This document shows, piece by piece, positions 46,145 to 58,093 of a stretch of 64,000 bases of DNA (position 1 is its first letter; the number at the start of each line of letters is the position of its first letter). Origin of the DNA: Skeletonema tropicum (lineage: Eukaryota > Bacillariophyta > Thalassiosirophyceae > Thalassiosirales > Thalassiosiraceae); contig CM074139.1 of assembly GCA_037178625.1 (NCBI GenBank), forward strand, positions 2,170,001-2,234,000, in the 5' to 3' direction. The notes beneath the pieces were generated by a model that worked only from the letters and a program-made list of their open reading frames with translations, was not told where the DNA came from and did not search any database. Made by a program: the position numbers and the translations under genes.

Positions 46145-48169
46145 ATGGTCTTCTTACGGGGCAGTTGTCGCCATGAAGTGTGCACAGCTATCTTCAGGAG
46201 CATTCGTAAATCGGATGCTCTACGAAGGAGGAGTCGCCGCCATCATCGTAATCAACCAAATTTATCATCTGCTACATCATCTTCGTCTCATCAAATTAGA
46301 TGTTATGGCTCGACGCCAACCAAACATCATGATGCATCATCAACCAGCTATTCACCACGGAGCCCAAATGAATTACAAAATCGAAAGAGAGTAGTGGTAG
46401 CCATGAGCGGTGGGGTAGATTCCTCAGTTGCTGCCTATTTGTTGCAAAGAATATCACGAAACACATCACTTCTTGTAGACCATACTCAAAACACCGATTG
46501 GGGAGAAGGTCACAATGACGACAGAACATCAAACGACAGCGGGGTAGATATTGTTGGTCTTCACATGAGCAATTGGAATGCACTTGACGAAGACGACTCT
46601 GATGTGCCATCTAAGAAGACTACTAATAATCGTCGTCGTCGTGGTCAAAACGCATCGAAGCAAGATGCATCAACGATTAAATTGACGCAACAATCGACAC
46701 AAGAAACGTCATCTACACCATCACAATCATCAAAAGGCGGTGCAACATTTTGTCAGACATCCGAGAATGAATACAATGATGCCAACTCTGTAGCCCAGCA
46801 TTTGGATTTACCATTGCATCGTGTCTCATTTGCATCAGAGTATTGGATTCAGGTATTTGAACCATTCATTGAGAGTCTATCATCATCATCTTCTTCACCC
46901 GAAGGTGATGTTTTAACCGACAATATACATCATCAGCAGCTAACAATGCCGAATCCAGATTACGGATGCAATACTTATATTAAATTTGGGGCAATGAAGG
47001 ACTATGCCATGAACACACTAAATGCTGACTATGTTGCAACTGGTCATTATGCTCAATTATGGCATCGAGACTATCTCACTTCATTAGACAGACAATCAAC
47101 GTATTGTAAATCACCGTTTCATGAATGGATGGAGGAAACATCACAAACATTAGAGAAACAGGTATTCGATTCTATTGCAGGACGACCAGAAGAAGAGTGG
47201 ATCTTGAACAACCACACGCCGCAGTCAAATAACAGTGATGTAAGACCACTCCCGATGCTACTTGCTGGAGTAGATCGGAGTAAAGATCAAACGTACTTCC
47301 TATCCGGCGTAAAAGGGACGGCATTGCGAAATGTAATCTTTCCATTGGGTCATTTGGCAAAAAGCCAGCCTGCTATTCAAGATAACAACAACAACAACGA
47401 AACTGACTCGTGTCAATCTGTTCGAAATATTGCTCAACAAGCCAACATCCCCACTGCATCGAAACGAGATTCCATGGGAATATGCTTCATAGGGAAACGA
47501 AACTTTGGACATTTCGTATCCCAGTACTTGCCCGAACCGCCTCAACCAGGTAACTTTGTAGATGTTGACACGGGAGAAATTGTGGGTAGTCACGAAGGAG
47601 CAGTTCGATATACTTTGGGTGAGGGAGCGAGAATATCTGGAGCCAAGCTTCGATACTTTGTGTGTGGCAAGGGTGGTGCTCGAAGTGATGGTGATGCCAA
47701 CACTGTGTTTGTATGTAATAGCACTCATCATCCGGCGTTGTATGCGGATGAGTTGTTTGTCGACTTTGATGCATTTAATTGGATCGGCTTGGGAGATGGA
47801 GACGCTGTACAAGGACAGAACAATAATTACAATCATATTCCTCGTCCTCTTGTCGATGGTTATTCAATTAATGTGCTTGCAAGGACACGTCACTTGCAAC
47901 CGCTGACACCCTGTACAGTTACGTGGAATCGAAATCACAAAAACAATAATGAGTCTGGAGGTAAAGGGTATCTCACAGTGCGATTCGACAAGGCCATGAG
48001 AGCAATTACACCTGGACAAGTTGTGGCACTTTATGCAGGGTCAGATGGGCTGATATGTCTTGGTGGGGGTATCATCAGAGGCCCTGGTGCTTCTTACATG
48101 GAGCGTGGATTGAACATGACTGCTCTTCATCCTTCAGGACTCAATGATTTGTCTCTTCGCAGTAGTTGA
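46145..48169 (+). CDS. MTU1: tRNA-specific 2-thiouridylase, mitochondrial MTU1/MnmA type
   Basis: 674 residues from ATG 46145. It adds sulfur to U34 of tRNAs for Lys, Glu and Gln. The N-terminus ([13 protein letters not shown], then Arg-rich) looks like a mitochondrial presequence. The PP-loop SGGVDSS is at about 87-93. Conserved blocks follow: NPDYGCN with the first catalytic Cys (about 274), [22 protein letters not shown], and [13 protein letters not shown] with the second catalytic Cys (about 446). The C-terminal beta domain has [12 protein letters not shown] and an [11 protein letters not shown] end. Compared with bacterial MnmA (about 370 residues) it has extra Ser/Gln/Asn-rich inserts, notably about 140-200. 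The gene is single-exon and intact. Confidence 0.93.
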   Translation: MVFLRGSCRHEVCTAIFRSIRKSDALRRRSRRHHRNQPNLSSATSSSSHQIRCYGSTPTKHHDASSTSYSPRSPNELQNRKRVVVAMSGGVDSSVAAYLLQRISRNTSLLVDHTQNTDWGEGHNDDRTSNDSGVDIVGLHMSNWNALDEDDSDVPSKKTTNNRRRRGQNASKQDASTIKLTQQSTQETSSTPSQSSKGGATFCQTSENEYNDANSVAQHLDLPLHRVSFASEYWIQVFEPFIESLSSSSSSPEGDVLTDNIHHQQLTMPNPDYGCNTYIKFGAMKDYAMNTLNADYVATGHYAQLWHRDYLTSLDRQSTYCKSPFHEWMEETSQTLEKQVFDSIAGRPEEEWILNNHTPQSNNSDVRPLPMLLAGVDRSKDQTYFLSGVKGTALRNVIFPLGHLAKSQPAIQDNNNNNETDSCQSVRNIAQQANIPTASKRDSMGICFIGKRNFGHFVSQYLPEPPQPGNFVDVDTGEIVGSHEGAVRYTLGEGARISGAKLRYFVCGKGGARSDGDANTVFVCNSTHHPALYADELFVDFDAFNWIGLGDGDAVQGQNNNYNHIPRPLVDGYSINVLARTRHLQPLTPCTVTWNRNHKNNNESGGKGYLTVRFDKAMRAITPGQVVALYAGSDGLICLGGGIIRGPGASYMERGLNMTALHPSGLNDLSLRSS

Positions 48170-48300
48170 AGCTAGTTCGTCTCTCACCAAACGAATTGTA
48201 ATAGCCCAAAAGCACTAAATTCTGTATCCTGTTGCCTTGAATTCTGATACATAGCATCATGTAGATTCCGAATATGTATTGTGTGGGTCGTTTCTTACTC

Positions 48301-48492
48301 TTACGCGTACAAACCATAGGTAGCCAGTGCTTTTCCTTTCCTGCAATTTTTAGATGCCGTCACCCGTGAGACAGCAATGCCCTTTCTATCGGCTGTTGGC
48401 AATTGAATCACAGCATAATATTGAGCAGACTCATCAACACTATTAGATACTCTGTGGAAAATAAGTAATAGGAAAACTGTTCTTGGAATCAT
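48301..48492 (-). CDS. Possible small or terminal exon, unrecognised
   Basis: A 63-codon ORF, convergent with the thiouridylase gene. An internal TTTTCCACAG could be an acceptor, and GTAAGTACTC just upstream could be a donor, so the coding part may be only the last 49 codons (VSNSVDESAQYYAVIQLPTA). No domain recognised; weak support. Confidence 0.2.
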   Translation of the reverse strand: MIPRTVFLLLIFHRVSNSVDESAQYYAVIQLPTADRKGIAVSRVTASKNCRKGKALATYGLYA

Positions 48493-48599
48493 GGCTGAGT
48501 ACTTACGGGAGCCTGACGTCAGTTCGGCAAATTAAGTATTTATTAGCCTGCGCGACAATCGACAGAGGAGTATATCGTTCTGGCGGGGCCGGAGCGATT

Positions 48600-48635
48600 C
48601 ATACTTAAAGTATGGTCGACCATACTTTAAGTATG
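48600..48635. repeat. Perfect 36-bp palindrome; related sites at 49425 and 49605
   Basis: The arms CATACTTAAAGTATGGTC and GACCATACTTTAAGTATG are exact reverse complements with no spacer, and imperfect pairing continues outward (GAGCGATT / GATCGCTC). CATACTTTAAGTATG recurs at 49425-49439, and CATACTTAAAGCTTAAAGTATG lies at 49605-49626. All are in the gene-free stretch 48500-50147. They may be transcription-factor sites or foldback debris. Confidence 0.6.
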
Positions 48636-49673
48636 GATCGCTCTACGAGGGTCCTACGTAGGAATAGTACGCAAAATTGTTTTTTTGTAACGACATCGGC
48701 GAAGCACCACCATCCCTCACCATGACAGCCGCTACACTACTACGCCTATAACTATAATCAAACAATGAATTACAGTATTATACTTAGTAAACGAGTTCTC
48801 CATAGTGTGTTCTCGACCGTCGATGCGTTGGTTGTATTGTATTTGCCCCCCCACGACGCCCCCTCCGCTGATATATACAGGGCATATCTTGTGCATTTCT
48901 ACCGATGTGCCGCTCAATATCATGTATTAAACCGAAGGTAATACAGTAAGCCGACGCCTCATAATGCACAGTAGTCCTTCCATATGTATGATAATCAATA
49001 AACTGCGGCTAAAGTACGACATGCTGGCATCTATACTTGTCCTGATCCAACTATGCCATTGAAAATATTTTTTTCATTTTCCAAATCCGCCAACACTCCG
49101 CCACCATCAATACCGCTATATTATCACTCCCTCACCCGTTCCCTCAGCACCGACACGTTCCATATATATAGTACCGTTGTCCTGTGCATTTGTTTGGTGA
49201 TTGATGGAGTTCATGGGTCGATTCTCCACCATATCCATCTGCACATCTTTTGTTCAAAATATCGCCCGCCTCGTCTCATTTCGACCACCACAACGTCAAT
49301 AATAGGCCGATCCGTATGGTTCAAAGACCAACAGTCATCGCAATAGGGTTAGGGATTGGACCCGTGCAATATTCATTGCCATATGAGCCAGTCATGGGGT
49401 TGCTTTTGGGACCTACACAGAAACCATACTTTAAGTATGAAGAGGTAAGTTTTTTTGAAGTGCTTTTATTTCATTTGTATTCGGTCAAAAATAAAGTGGT
49501 GATAGTCTTTTCTTATGTAAAATTCAAGGTAGATTTCGATTCTGCCCTCATTTGCTTCTGAAAACGGAGTTATCGTCAAGTTATAAGGGTGTGAAATTAA
49601 AAATCATACTTAAAGCTTAAAGTATGAAAATCGGCGTTTTTTCGCGCCGGCCGCGCCCGAACGATAGGAGTCA

Positions 49674-49753
49674 AATGATATCACGAGCGTGACTAAGAGT
49701 TGAATGATATCACGTGCGTGACAAAGAATTAATGACATTATCACGAGCGTGAA
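49674..49753 (+). repeat. Three copies of a 20-bp motif upstream of an HSF gene
   Basis: AATGATATCACGAGCGTGAC (49674), AATGATATCACGTGCGTGAC (49703) and AATGACATTATCACGAGCGTGA (49731) are spaced about 29 bases apart, roughly three helical turns, some 400 bp before the HSF start at 50148. The core ATCACGNGCGTGA is conserved. This looks like a cluster of binding sites, but neither the factor nor the target gene is shown. Confidence 0.5.
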
Positions 49754-50147
49754 TAGATCTCTAAAAGGCTTAATGACCCAAATCAAACTTCGTCGGTACA
49801 GGGAACAGCGACTTGAAAAGTTGAGAAGAATAGAAGCCTACTAGTACCACACATCACTTTCAAACGCACTCATTTGACTCCATTCCACCACGGACAGGAA
49901 TTCCACATTACCATCACTTCTTTAAACCTTTAAACCCCATCACCCATCACCTTCTGAATGCTATCGGTAGATGCGAGACCTGTAGTGTGGCGTAAAGCTT
50001 CTTTTCTGCTATTACATCATCATCCACATAACACATCATAATATCTTGCAATAAGCCGCACGTGCACGGAACCAAATTAAATCTACAACTGTAGCAGAAG
50101 CAGCACTGCCACCGACCAACTCCGTCTCGTCATGGCATTCATGGATC

Positions 50148-50883
50148 ATGGAGCAGCAGAAGACGTTTACGTTCCCCTTCAAACTCTACGAGATGATCGA
50201 GCATGCGCATGGTTCTGGATTCACATCTGCTCTTTCATGGTTGTCTAGTGGAAATTCATTCTTCATTCAGGACAAGAATGTCATGATGAATGATCTTGCG
50301 CCGATGTTCTTCAAGCAAACAAAATACCGATCTTTTGTAAGTGTTTTGCATTTGCATGCCGATGATCGCTTGCAGTTGATTCTGCTGTTCTGTGCTATTG
50401 CATAGGCATGAGCATGAACTCAAAGTTTGTACTAATAATATTGCACTTGTGTCCATATCAATCGCCATTCAGACACGACAGCTGTACATTTGGGGCTTCG
50501 AACAAATTGATCCATATTGCTGGCAACACAAATACTTCGTCCGGGGGCGACCTGATTTACTCGAAAAGATTGTGCGCATTGACGTCAAGAGCTCCGTGAA
50601 GGTGAAAATGGTTTCTCCCGTTCCCACTTCTTCGTCTAGCAATAGCAATACCAATACCAAGGCAAAAGCAACTCATGAAAAGAGCAAATGTATAAAAGAA
50701 GTTGTTACCGATGAGAGCAATTCGCGAGCACTAGCACGAGCAGATTCACAGGCTTCACAATTCTCCGAATCCAACTCCTGCGAGGATGAGCCCTTCAACA
50801 ATGATGAGTTAATGTGCCTTGCAGAAATTTTTGACGACAAGAATAAAGACGAAGGGGACTACCCATCCCAATCCCATGACTAG
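50148..50883 (+). CDS. HSF-type DNA-binding protein A
   Basis: Exons 50148-50336 and 50473-50883 (136-bp intron, GTAAGT..CAG) give 199 residues. Residues about 8-105 form an HSF winged-helix domain: FPFKLYEMI, LSWLSSGNSFFIQDK, then MFFKQTKYRSF joined by splicing to TRQLYIWGFEQI, the recognition-helix region, and QHKYFVRGRPDLLEKI. The tail is Ser/Asn-rich and acidic, with no obvious coiled-coil trimerisation repeat. Diatoms have many small HSFs. It is nuclear and probably a transcription factor; its targets are unknown. The upstream ATG at 50132 is out of frame. A second HSF lies 5 kb away on the other strand. Confidence 0.88.
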
Positions 50884-51829
50884 GATTTACAATCAATTCT
50901 CTCCTTGGATCGGGATACTATTGCGAAAGACTTCGAAGGTTCAATTTTTGACGTTTGAATTTGAAGTTTGTGTAACTTGGATTACGATAAAAGATTCACA
51001 TTTACATCCGATGCTATCATTACAGACTTTGACTTTGTCTGCGATTGTTTGTGTGTTGTCCAGTTCAAGCCTGTCAGGTTCAGTTCAAGCCAAGTCAGTA
51101 ACGTTCCGTTCAAGATCATCTTGAATTCAGATCTACACTTTTGGCTGAGCGAGGCTGAGCCCGATACCGTAAAACAGTAAAAATGTAGATCGATGGATTA
51201 CTTTAGTTGCAAGAATAGGGGTAGGAAGTGGTATGATACTTTAATACTCCTACTTCTGTACATAATGATTGATTCTAAACCACAATGTACATCATCTCTC
51301 TTCCGTCAGATTCTTCTATTCTCTCTGTCTCGAATAATATTTTAGTGCCGAGTTAGGTATACGGTGTCAGGTACAATGGTAGAGATGATGAAATGCATTT
51401 CTATTAATATAAATGATATTCTATGATATTGTATGTTGCTTAAAATCCACTGTGTCTCTAATAGTCACAACGGGTTCAGTCATGTATACTCAGAGGTTAA
51501 CCTCAGCTTCGCTTGTAGCTATGCAGAGGTTAACCTCAGCTTCTTGGGCAGGTACATATAGGAGTATGAAGGAGATGCTGCATGCATACTTTACACATGT
51601 ACATAAGTAGAAGTAAAATGTCACTGTGTCTTCCCTTTGTTAGTTCTCTAATAGTCACAATTATACCCTTGCGCACTTGCATGCTTTTTACCTCGAGTCT
51701 CCATTTTTTTCGATTTTTAAAAATGTTCGTTTCTTGTAAAGTTTAACACGGTAGCCCCCATACTAAATGGGACCCCTCTGCCATCAAGGCCGAGTTGGAG
51801 AAGGGTCGGATCTGACGCCGCAACTCGAT
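50884..51829. other. Gene-free region with a duplicated palindromic motif
   Basis: No supported gene. CAGAGGTTAACCTCAGCTTC occurs at 51491-51510 and 51524-51543, 33 bp apart; its core GAGGTTAACCTC is a 12-bp palindrome. A TAATAGTCACAA sequence recurs near 51459 and 51649. The region ends at the assembly gap. Confidence 0.5.
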
Positions 51830-52329
51830 NNNNNNNNNNNNNNNNNNNNNNNNNNNNNNNNNNNNNNNNNNNNNNNNNNNNNNNNNNNNNNNNNNNNNNN
51901 NNNNNNNNNNNNNNNNNNNNNNNNNNNNNNNNNNNNNNNNNNNNNNNNNNNNNNNNNNNNNNNNNNNNNNNNNNNNNNNNNNNNNNNNNNNNNNNNNNNN
52001 NNNNNNNNNNNNNNNNNNNNNNNNNNNNNNNNNNNNNNNNNNNNNNNNNNNNNNNNNNNNNNNNNNNNNNNNNNNNNNNNNNNNNNNNNNNNNNNNNNNN
52101 NNNNNNNNNNNNNNNNNNNNNNNNNNNNNNNNNNNNNNNNNNNNNNNNNNNNNNNNNNNNNNNNNNNNNNNNNNNNNNNNNNNNNNNNNNNNNNNNNNNN
52201 NNNNNNNNNNNNNNNNNNNNNNNNNNNNNNNNNNNNNNNNNNNNNNNNNNNNNNNNNNNNNNNNNNNNNNNNNNNNNNNNNNNNNNNNNNNNNNNNNNNN
52301 NNNNNNNNNNNNNNNNNNNNNNNNNNNNN
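51830..52329. other. Assembly gap (500 N)
   Basis: Exactly 500 undetermined bases, a conventional placeholder, so the true distance is unknown. Any ORF running through it is meaningless. Confidence 0.99.
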
Positions 52330-52529
52330 AACGTGGCAGTACATCAATCCTTGTGCGTTGCAGATGTGAGTGGGGTAGGGTGTAGGGTGGCAGGGTGTGC
52401 TGACGTGGAGGGTGGAGTGGTGGTGGAGTGATTACAAAGTGTGTAAAGAGGGATGATTGATGTGTAAAGAGGGATGATTGATCAGTGCCATGCTATATTT
52501 CGAATTCAAGAATACATTTCTACATTCAC

Positions 52530-54218
52530 TCACCGTTGGATTCCCTTTTCCGATAGCTCTCCCAACATAGATCCAATAGTTCCAGACGCTTTTGTGTTCT
52601 GTGGAATTTCTCCAACTCCAACTGGCCGAGCTGCGTTGCCATTATTGCTACGAAATACACCAGCATCGTCTGCTTCCAAGGGGGCGTTATCAACATTACC
52701 AACACCCATATTGGTGCCATCATTATCACGTTCTCCTGACAGTCTAGCAACCGAAGTAGCATTACGACACGGATAATCCTTCACGGTAGAACCAGAAGAC
52801 TCATGAAACAGGCGGTCGAGACAGCTGCGCGGAAGTCTACTGGTAGACGGAGAATCATATAAATGATCGCGAATGGTTTGGCGGCCCACAAGACTGCGAT
52901 CTTCTGAGCAGCGGCGATATGCGCGAACAGTAGCAGGTTGTTCCCCAGCATGATCATGATACAGCAACGCCGGAAGATTAGTTGGGTCAACTGCTGACTC
53001 CTCATCAGAAGGAGTAGACGCTGGTATGTCCGTTTCAGACGGATGATGAGTATTCACTGGAGTTGCGGCACTACCATTGCTCTCTTTAGGGCACTGCTGT
53101 TCGATGTCATAATTTTTTGATGATTGCTTTAACTTTAACAAAGAACTCGCCTGCTCGACAACGTCATAATCATTATTATTATCGCATGATCTCCATGATT
53201 TGCATGATGCATCAAATGCTTCTGCCTGCTCAAAGTTAGTGCATCTAACATGAGCGGGAGAGATGCAATCGCCTTGCTTTGTCTGCAGAAGAGGTATCAT
53301 GCTCGTTCTTGTTGTTGTCGACAACATCTTTTTTGTTGCCCGCTGTCACACCGCCATTGCTGAAGTAAATGAAAATAGGGATAAGTAAGGATAAGTGATT
53401 AGTTTTTGACATGAGACATTCATATGGGAGAAACAATACCAGTTCAAGTTTAAAATAAATTTGCATACATCACAATTTTATTTTTGGCATGAACTCTATG
53501 GAAGGTTAATACCACACAGCAAAAAGCGACTTAAATGTAGATGAATGAGCGATCCTTTCTATGTTCGTACGATCACTCTACGTAATGTTTTACGCAGTGT
53601 TAAGCGTTTCGCTTATACATGAAATTCTGAATCACATAAGACGCTTCTTCCAATTTCAGCTCATCTTAACAATACACTTTCGGACTTACCCATTAGACAA
53701 TACGCTGGAACACTCTGGAGCAGCCAACGACTGCAAGTTATGACTGTTATTTACACAACGGCCATAATTCATTATTCCAGCTTTGCTTTCTGCATCCGAT
53801 TTGTAGAACTGAGCCGAGCTTGAACCGTTACAGGTAACGTTGCGATTGGAAATGACATTGTAAGCGATAGATAATTGTTCCTGTCTGGTGCGATATAGAT
53901 CCATTACGCATCCTAGCTCAGACAATACATGTTTTAGTTCACGCATATTGCAAGAGGAAAGAACAAGCCTCAGAAGAGTATGTGGATCAGTAGAGTATGT
54001 GGATCAGTAGAGTGTTCGAAGCATGGATTGCGCGATGATTGTAATTCTACTATTTCGCGGAAGATATGATCGCCTACACGCACTTTCGGCCATTGGACTT
54101 TGTAAATTATTTGACGAATAGACAGAAATGAGCATCTAACACCCTTCCGAGCGCTCTTGCTGTTCACGTCGGAAGAGGATGGTTGCTGTTGCTGCGCTTT
54201 CTCTCTTGAAGTGTGCAT
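52530..54218 (-). CDS. Hypothetical two-exon gene with two frame breaks
   Basis: Proposed exon 1 is 54218-53690 (MHTSREKAQQQQ, KVQWPKVRVGDH, later MRELKHVLSELG) and exon 2 is 53359-52530, ending ELSEKGIQR. The donor is GTAAGT and the acceptor TTCAG. A 17-bp tandem duplication at 53977-54010 shifts the frame in exon 1; counting it once makes the exon continuous. In exon 2 the frame must change by one base at an A-run near 53310 to reach the long ORF (53327-52530, 265 residues). The protein would be about 445 residues, Ser/Asn-rich, with no domain I recognise. The two breaks may be real or errors next to a gap. The gene model is uncertain. Confidence 0.45.
53977..54010. repeat. 17-bp tandem duplication that breaks an ORF
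   Basis: AGTATGTGGATCAGTAG occurs twice in direct succession (53977-53993, 53994-54010). With a single copy the minus-strand frame reads EHSTDPHTLLRLVLSS and continues; with two it stops. It is a slippage-type duplication or a misassembly. Confidence 0.85.
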
Positions 54219-55714
54219 ATTTTATACGGTCAATTTTGTTCGTGGTTTGGTTATGCCGGTCCGTAATGGTCACATATTTAAGATATTGATTTGCGTGCGA
54301 GGAATGTCATACGCAAGCCACTCATTATTATTTATGCACTCTTCTAATTGCATGTGGTGTTCCGTAGCATGATAGTCGATGAGTGGCTGCGCGGAAAAGT
54401 CACCGATGGCGACATGTTCTTCCTGCCAGCAGAGAAGCTGACACGTTGAAGTTAGGAGAGGAACAAGTGACGTCATATATTTGAGAATATATAAAACGCG
54501 ATCGGTATAAAGTACTGTCAAACGCGATCGGTAAATTATTTCGTCAAAAAGCCAACTCGGTTTTTGCATGATCGATGATCGTGCAGAAAAAGAGAAAAAG
54601 ATGCCACCACAATGGCCTACAATGGCACCCCTAGTATGGCCGCCTATCTCAGTCCATGAGTATATTTCATAAGGTATCGATGGCCCATCCCTTAAACGAC
54701 ATTATGGCGATTTTTTCGCAGCAGTGTGGCGTTTCGGCTGCTGTAGGGGTGGAGATAATATCATTGCAATCCACTTCATTGAGATTTGAAATGAAAACAA
54801 CCACCTTCCCTGCACCCATCGAAGATGATAAACATCTATAGGCACTACCCCTCCGCTACCCATCGCCGATGATAATATGAAGTGAGATTCTGGTTGCTCG
54901 GAATGACCATTAAAGCCCCCCCACACCTCCAAAATACCAAGGACACAAGATGTGCACAAAATTGCATAAATAATTTGACACTCTAACACAACAATAAGCC
55001 TGTAGACGGCGGATCGAGCGGCTCTAAAGACCGCAACTCATCAACATTATTATATATAAGAAGTGTCGGCTATTTATTGTCCATAATATTGCAATAGGCT
55101 GGATAAAAATAGCAACATCATAGACAGAAATGACATTTATGTAGCATGTATTAGTCATTTATTTATGCGGTGTAGACAGTTGTAATAATAAAACCCTGCG
55201 GCTGAATAGTTGCAAAGGGTGTTGTCTGCGATATAGTTCACTGGATATTACTATTGGTAGGGTTTGTGCAACGTGGTGGCTATGAGAGTAGCGGCTATGA
55301 TGTTAGATACTGACTGTCGAACGAAAAAACATGCATGCATGCAGTTGTGCTCGGAAAGCGCGCTGCACTTTTTTGTTAGCTGCTATCAAAATCTTATGCA
55401 TCTACGATGCAATTTTGCTTGGAACGGCTCTAAGTAAGTAAGTGAGTATGTACTATAAAACGTTTCTGTTATAAGAATGTTATTAAACAAGCATTGCAGA
55501 GCAACTTTATAGACGGATACATTGCAAAAAAAAATCCAACACGAAATCCACAGAATAATTTTGTCATCATGACACATTTATGTTACAACAACAAGCATTG
55601 CAGAGCAAATTTATAGACGGGTACATTGCACAAAAAAAAAAACAGGCCCCGAGGGCCCGCGCCGCACTACACACCATACACAACATGCAGTCACAAATCG
55701 CCGCGCGCACCATT
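54219..55714. other. Intergenic region with a 45-bp direct repeat
   Basis: Short unsupported ORFs only. A minus-strand ORF at 54270-54569 has a possible internal acceptor but no recognisable product. ACAAGCATTGCAGAGCAA..TTTATAGACG..TACATTGCA occurs at 55486-55530 and again at 55590-55634, each followed by a run of A (9 and 11-12). A-tailed repeats suggest short retroposed sequence. Confidence 0.5.
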
Positions 55715-56927
55715 TCATAGATCTTTGGGTTGAGACATGGTTGGTGCGGTGTTGCTGTTTTGGAGCGAGCCGGAGTGACTCAAATCTTGGGTTAACGAGG
55801 AGAAATAGTCCGCAATTTGACGTCCAATCAGGCGACTACTACTGTTGGTATTGATAGTGTTCATTGTGGGGTTTGAATGATGCAACTGCTGAAATGACTG
55901 AAGATAACTATTTGCATCAAAATTTGGATTCAGGACGGGTTGTTGGCTTGACATAGAGGGTTGCTGACTATCAAGCTGACGCTGAACGATTGAAATGAGA
56001 TCAGCAATGGTATGTAATAGGTTTGACAGAGTAGGCGCAGGGCAGTTGTTCATTCGATCCATGACCCGCTGGATTTGCTGCTGCTGCTGGACCTGAATAG
56101 AATCACCTCCTCTGGCAGCGGCGGAGGCGGGTGCACTGTCAACACCCAGTCGTTTGAAAGTTGGTAAACAAAACTCGTACCAGTCGCTGCGTATATTTGG
56201 TACTCGTCTGAAGCCCCATCGAGAGAGCTTACTTAGGAAGCTAGAGATCATAATTGGATTGTCAAAATAAGTCGGAATGATGTGCTGTTGGAATGCAGAC
56301 GTTGAAGAAGTCATGATAAGTTAGTCGTAATGGCATGTGACATCCAAGTTGTTACAAGCACATCATCAAAACATCATCGAGAGTACTTACCTCCTCAAAC
56401 TTGAGCTGATCCATGATGATGAAGCTGTTTCCATCAGCAGACCATTGAACGGTAGTACTGTTATTCTGGCTTTCTCTGTCGAGCATTATTCTGAGCTGAT
56501 ATTACGTGACATCGAGGCGAAAAAAAGTTAGAGTGGACTTAATGGGGACGAGAACGTGAGATATATTTCTGAAGAATGATACTCCTACCTGCTGCAGGGA
56601 TTGCTCTCGGAAGCCAGCCCTTCTTGACTTCTTCTTGACAGGAGGATGTGTGGGTGCAGCCGCTGCTGCTGCAGCAGCAAAAGTTGGTAATCCTGGTTGA
56701 GATGCTGGGAGTCTTGCTGCTGCTGATGAATCTGTGGCTGACGGCGTTGATGGCTCTTTTGTTGTATTGTTCTTACTGGATATGTCTTCCCATCGTATAC
56801 GTGGCTGCTTTTTCCTACCAGGCTTAGATGGCACACTATTGGAATCATTGCAGTCAGCAGCTTCCTTCTTGCGGGCTTCAGATTCGGATGGCATCGTAGA
56901 TCCAACAGTATTGAGCGATGGAGCCAT
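55715..56927 (-). CDS. HSF-type DNA-binding protein B
   Basis: Exons 56927-56589, 56495-56391 and 56284-55715, all GT-AG and phase 0, give 337 residues. The HSF winged-helix domain is spread over all three exons (about 105-190): GFREQSLQQ, LRIMLDRESQNNSTTVQW, SADGNSFIIMDQLKFEE, HIIPTYFDNPIMISSFLSKL, SRWGFRRV, WYEFCLPTFKR. The spacing and the W..DGNSF..FEE..IP.YF.N pattern are diagnostic of the family. It has a basic, Ala/Pro-rich N-terminal arm (KKKSRRAG) and a Gln/Ser/Asn-rich C-terminal half. Nuclear transcription factor, targets unknown. It is not closely similar to HSF A nearby, so the two are not a recent tandem pair. Confidence 0.85.
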
Positions 56928-58093
56928 CTCTCAATCTCAAATGCCGTGACGAATAATTGCGCAGTATTAGAAAGTACCTCTCAAGCAAACTGCAGGTGAG
57001 AAAGCAATCCGATGTATGGTCGATCGACAAGTGAGCTTGATACTTCAAGAGGACAGTGCACTATTTCATACATCATGGACAATGTAACTGACAGCAGCAA
57101 ATAGCAGATGGTGCCTGCAGCAGAGCAGGTGGTTCAGCTTGCAGCTCTGGATCTTTTTTCTCTCTAGAGCACTTCATCTCCACATCAACTCTGTCGTCAT
57201 TCTTACATACCACAGAGAGAGCGCGTTGAAAGTGTGATAATTTTTTCTGATGATATGACGTGGCAAATAATAACATCATTGATCTTCCGCAATCGTCATA
57301 GCAGATGGCACCACATCATATACTGAATTCTTACGTAGAAAAGTCTCACCAAGCAGATGTAGATTATTGAAGTGGATTTGAACGACAGGTTCAAGTTCGT
57401 CACACTTTTTAATCTAGAATTTTTTATTCCGGCAACTTTTATTACTATCCCAGCAAGTTATATATTTAAAGAATCATCTCTTTCTGACAGCTTTTGGAGA
57501 CACTAGTAATTTATGTACCCGGACAACTTTTATTACCCACTTTTACCAGCACTTTTTATTTTTGTTGGCGTTTCGTGGGCGTGGGCCAGCGTACAAGGCA
57601 TATCTTTTCCATCGGGAGGATCCAAAGTAGCTCGGTAGCGTCCATATGCTATCTATCTTTGTTCGTCGAAGACATCGGTTCCAATCCGAACAAAACCACA
57701 GAATTGATGAAATCAGCCGACATGATTGCTACAACTTCTTTGGTCTTTATCCCAATCAGTTCATGCAACTTTTCCGTCATTGTCGTATACCAGATCGAAC
57801 CCAATTCTACTAAATACACTGCACCACCAACAAGTCCATGACAAGTAAGTCCATGACCATGACAATTAAGTTTATAATGACAAGTGTACGACAATTCTGA
57901 CATGCACGACAATGGAGCTTCTAGTAAGTAATAGAGTATGATATTAAGAGAAAGAGAGTAGAAAAGCCTGCAGGTATGATACACCCTAGATCTGTTAGTT
58001 TAGCAACGGAGATGAGAGAGAGAGAAGATGAAAAGCCGCTAGTGTGGCAAGAGAGGGCATTGAGCCAGAGAATGAAGCGGTCGTCAAAGAGTC
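56928..58093. other. Intergenic region
   Basis: AT-rich sequence between HSF B and the transposase-like gene, with only short ORFs that have no support. CCGGCAACTTTTATTAC near 57431 and CCGGACAACTTTTATTAC near 57520 are similar. Nothing else seen, and no inverted repeat that would mark the transposon end was found by eye. Confidence 0.4.

Noticed and set aside
51767..52369. Long ORFs on both strands across the gap
   Set aside because: They consist of undetermined bases.
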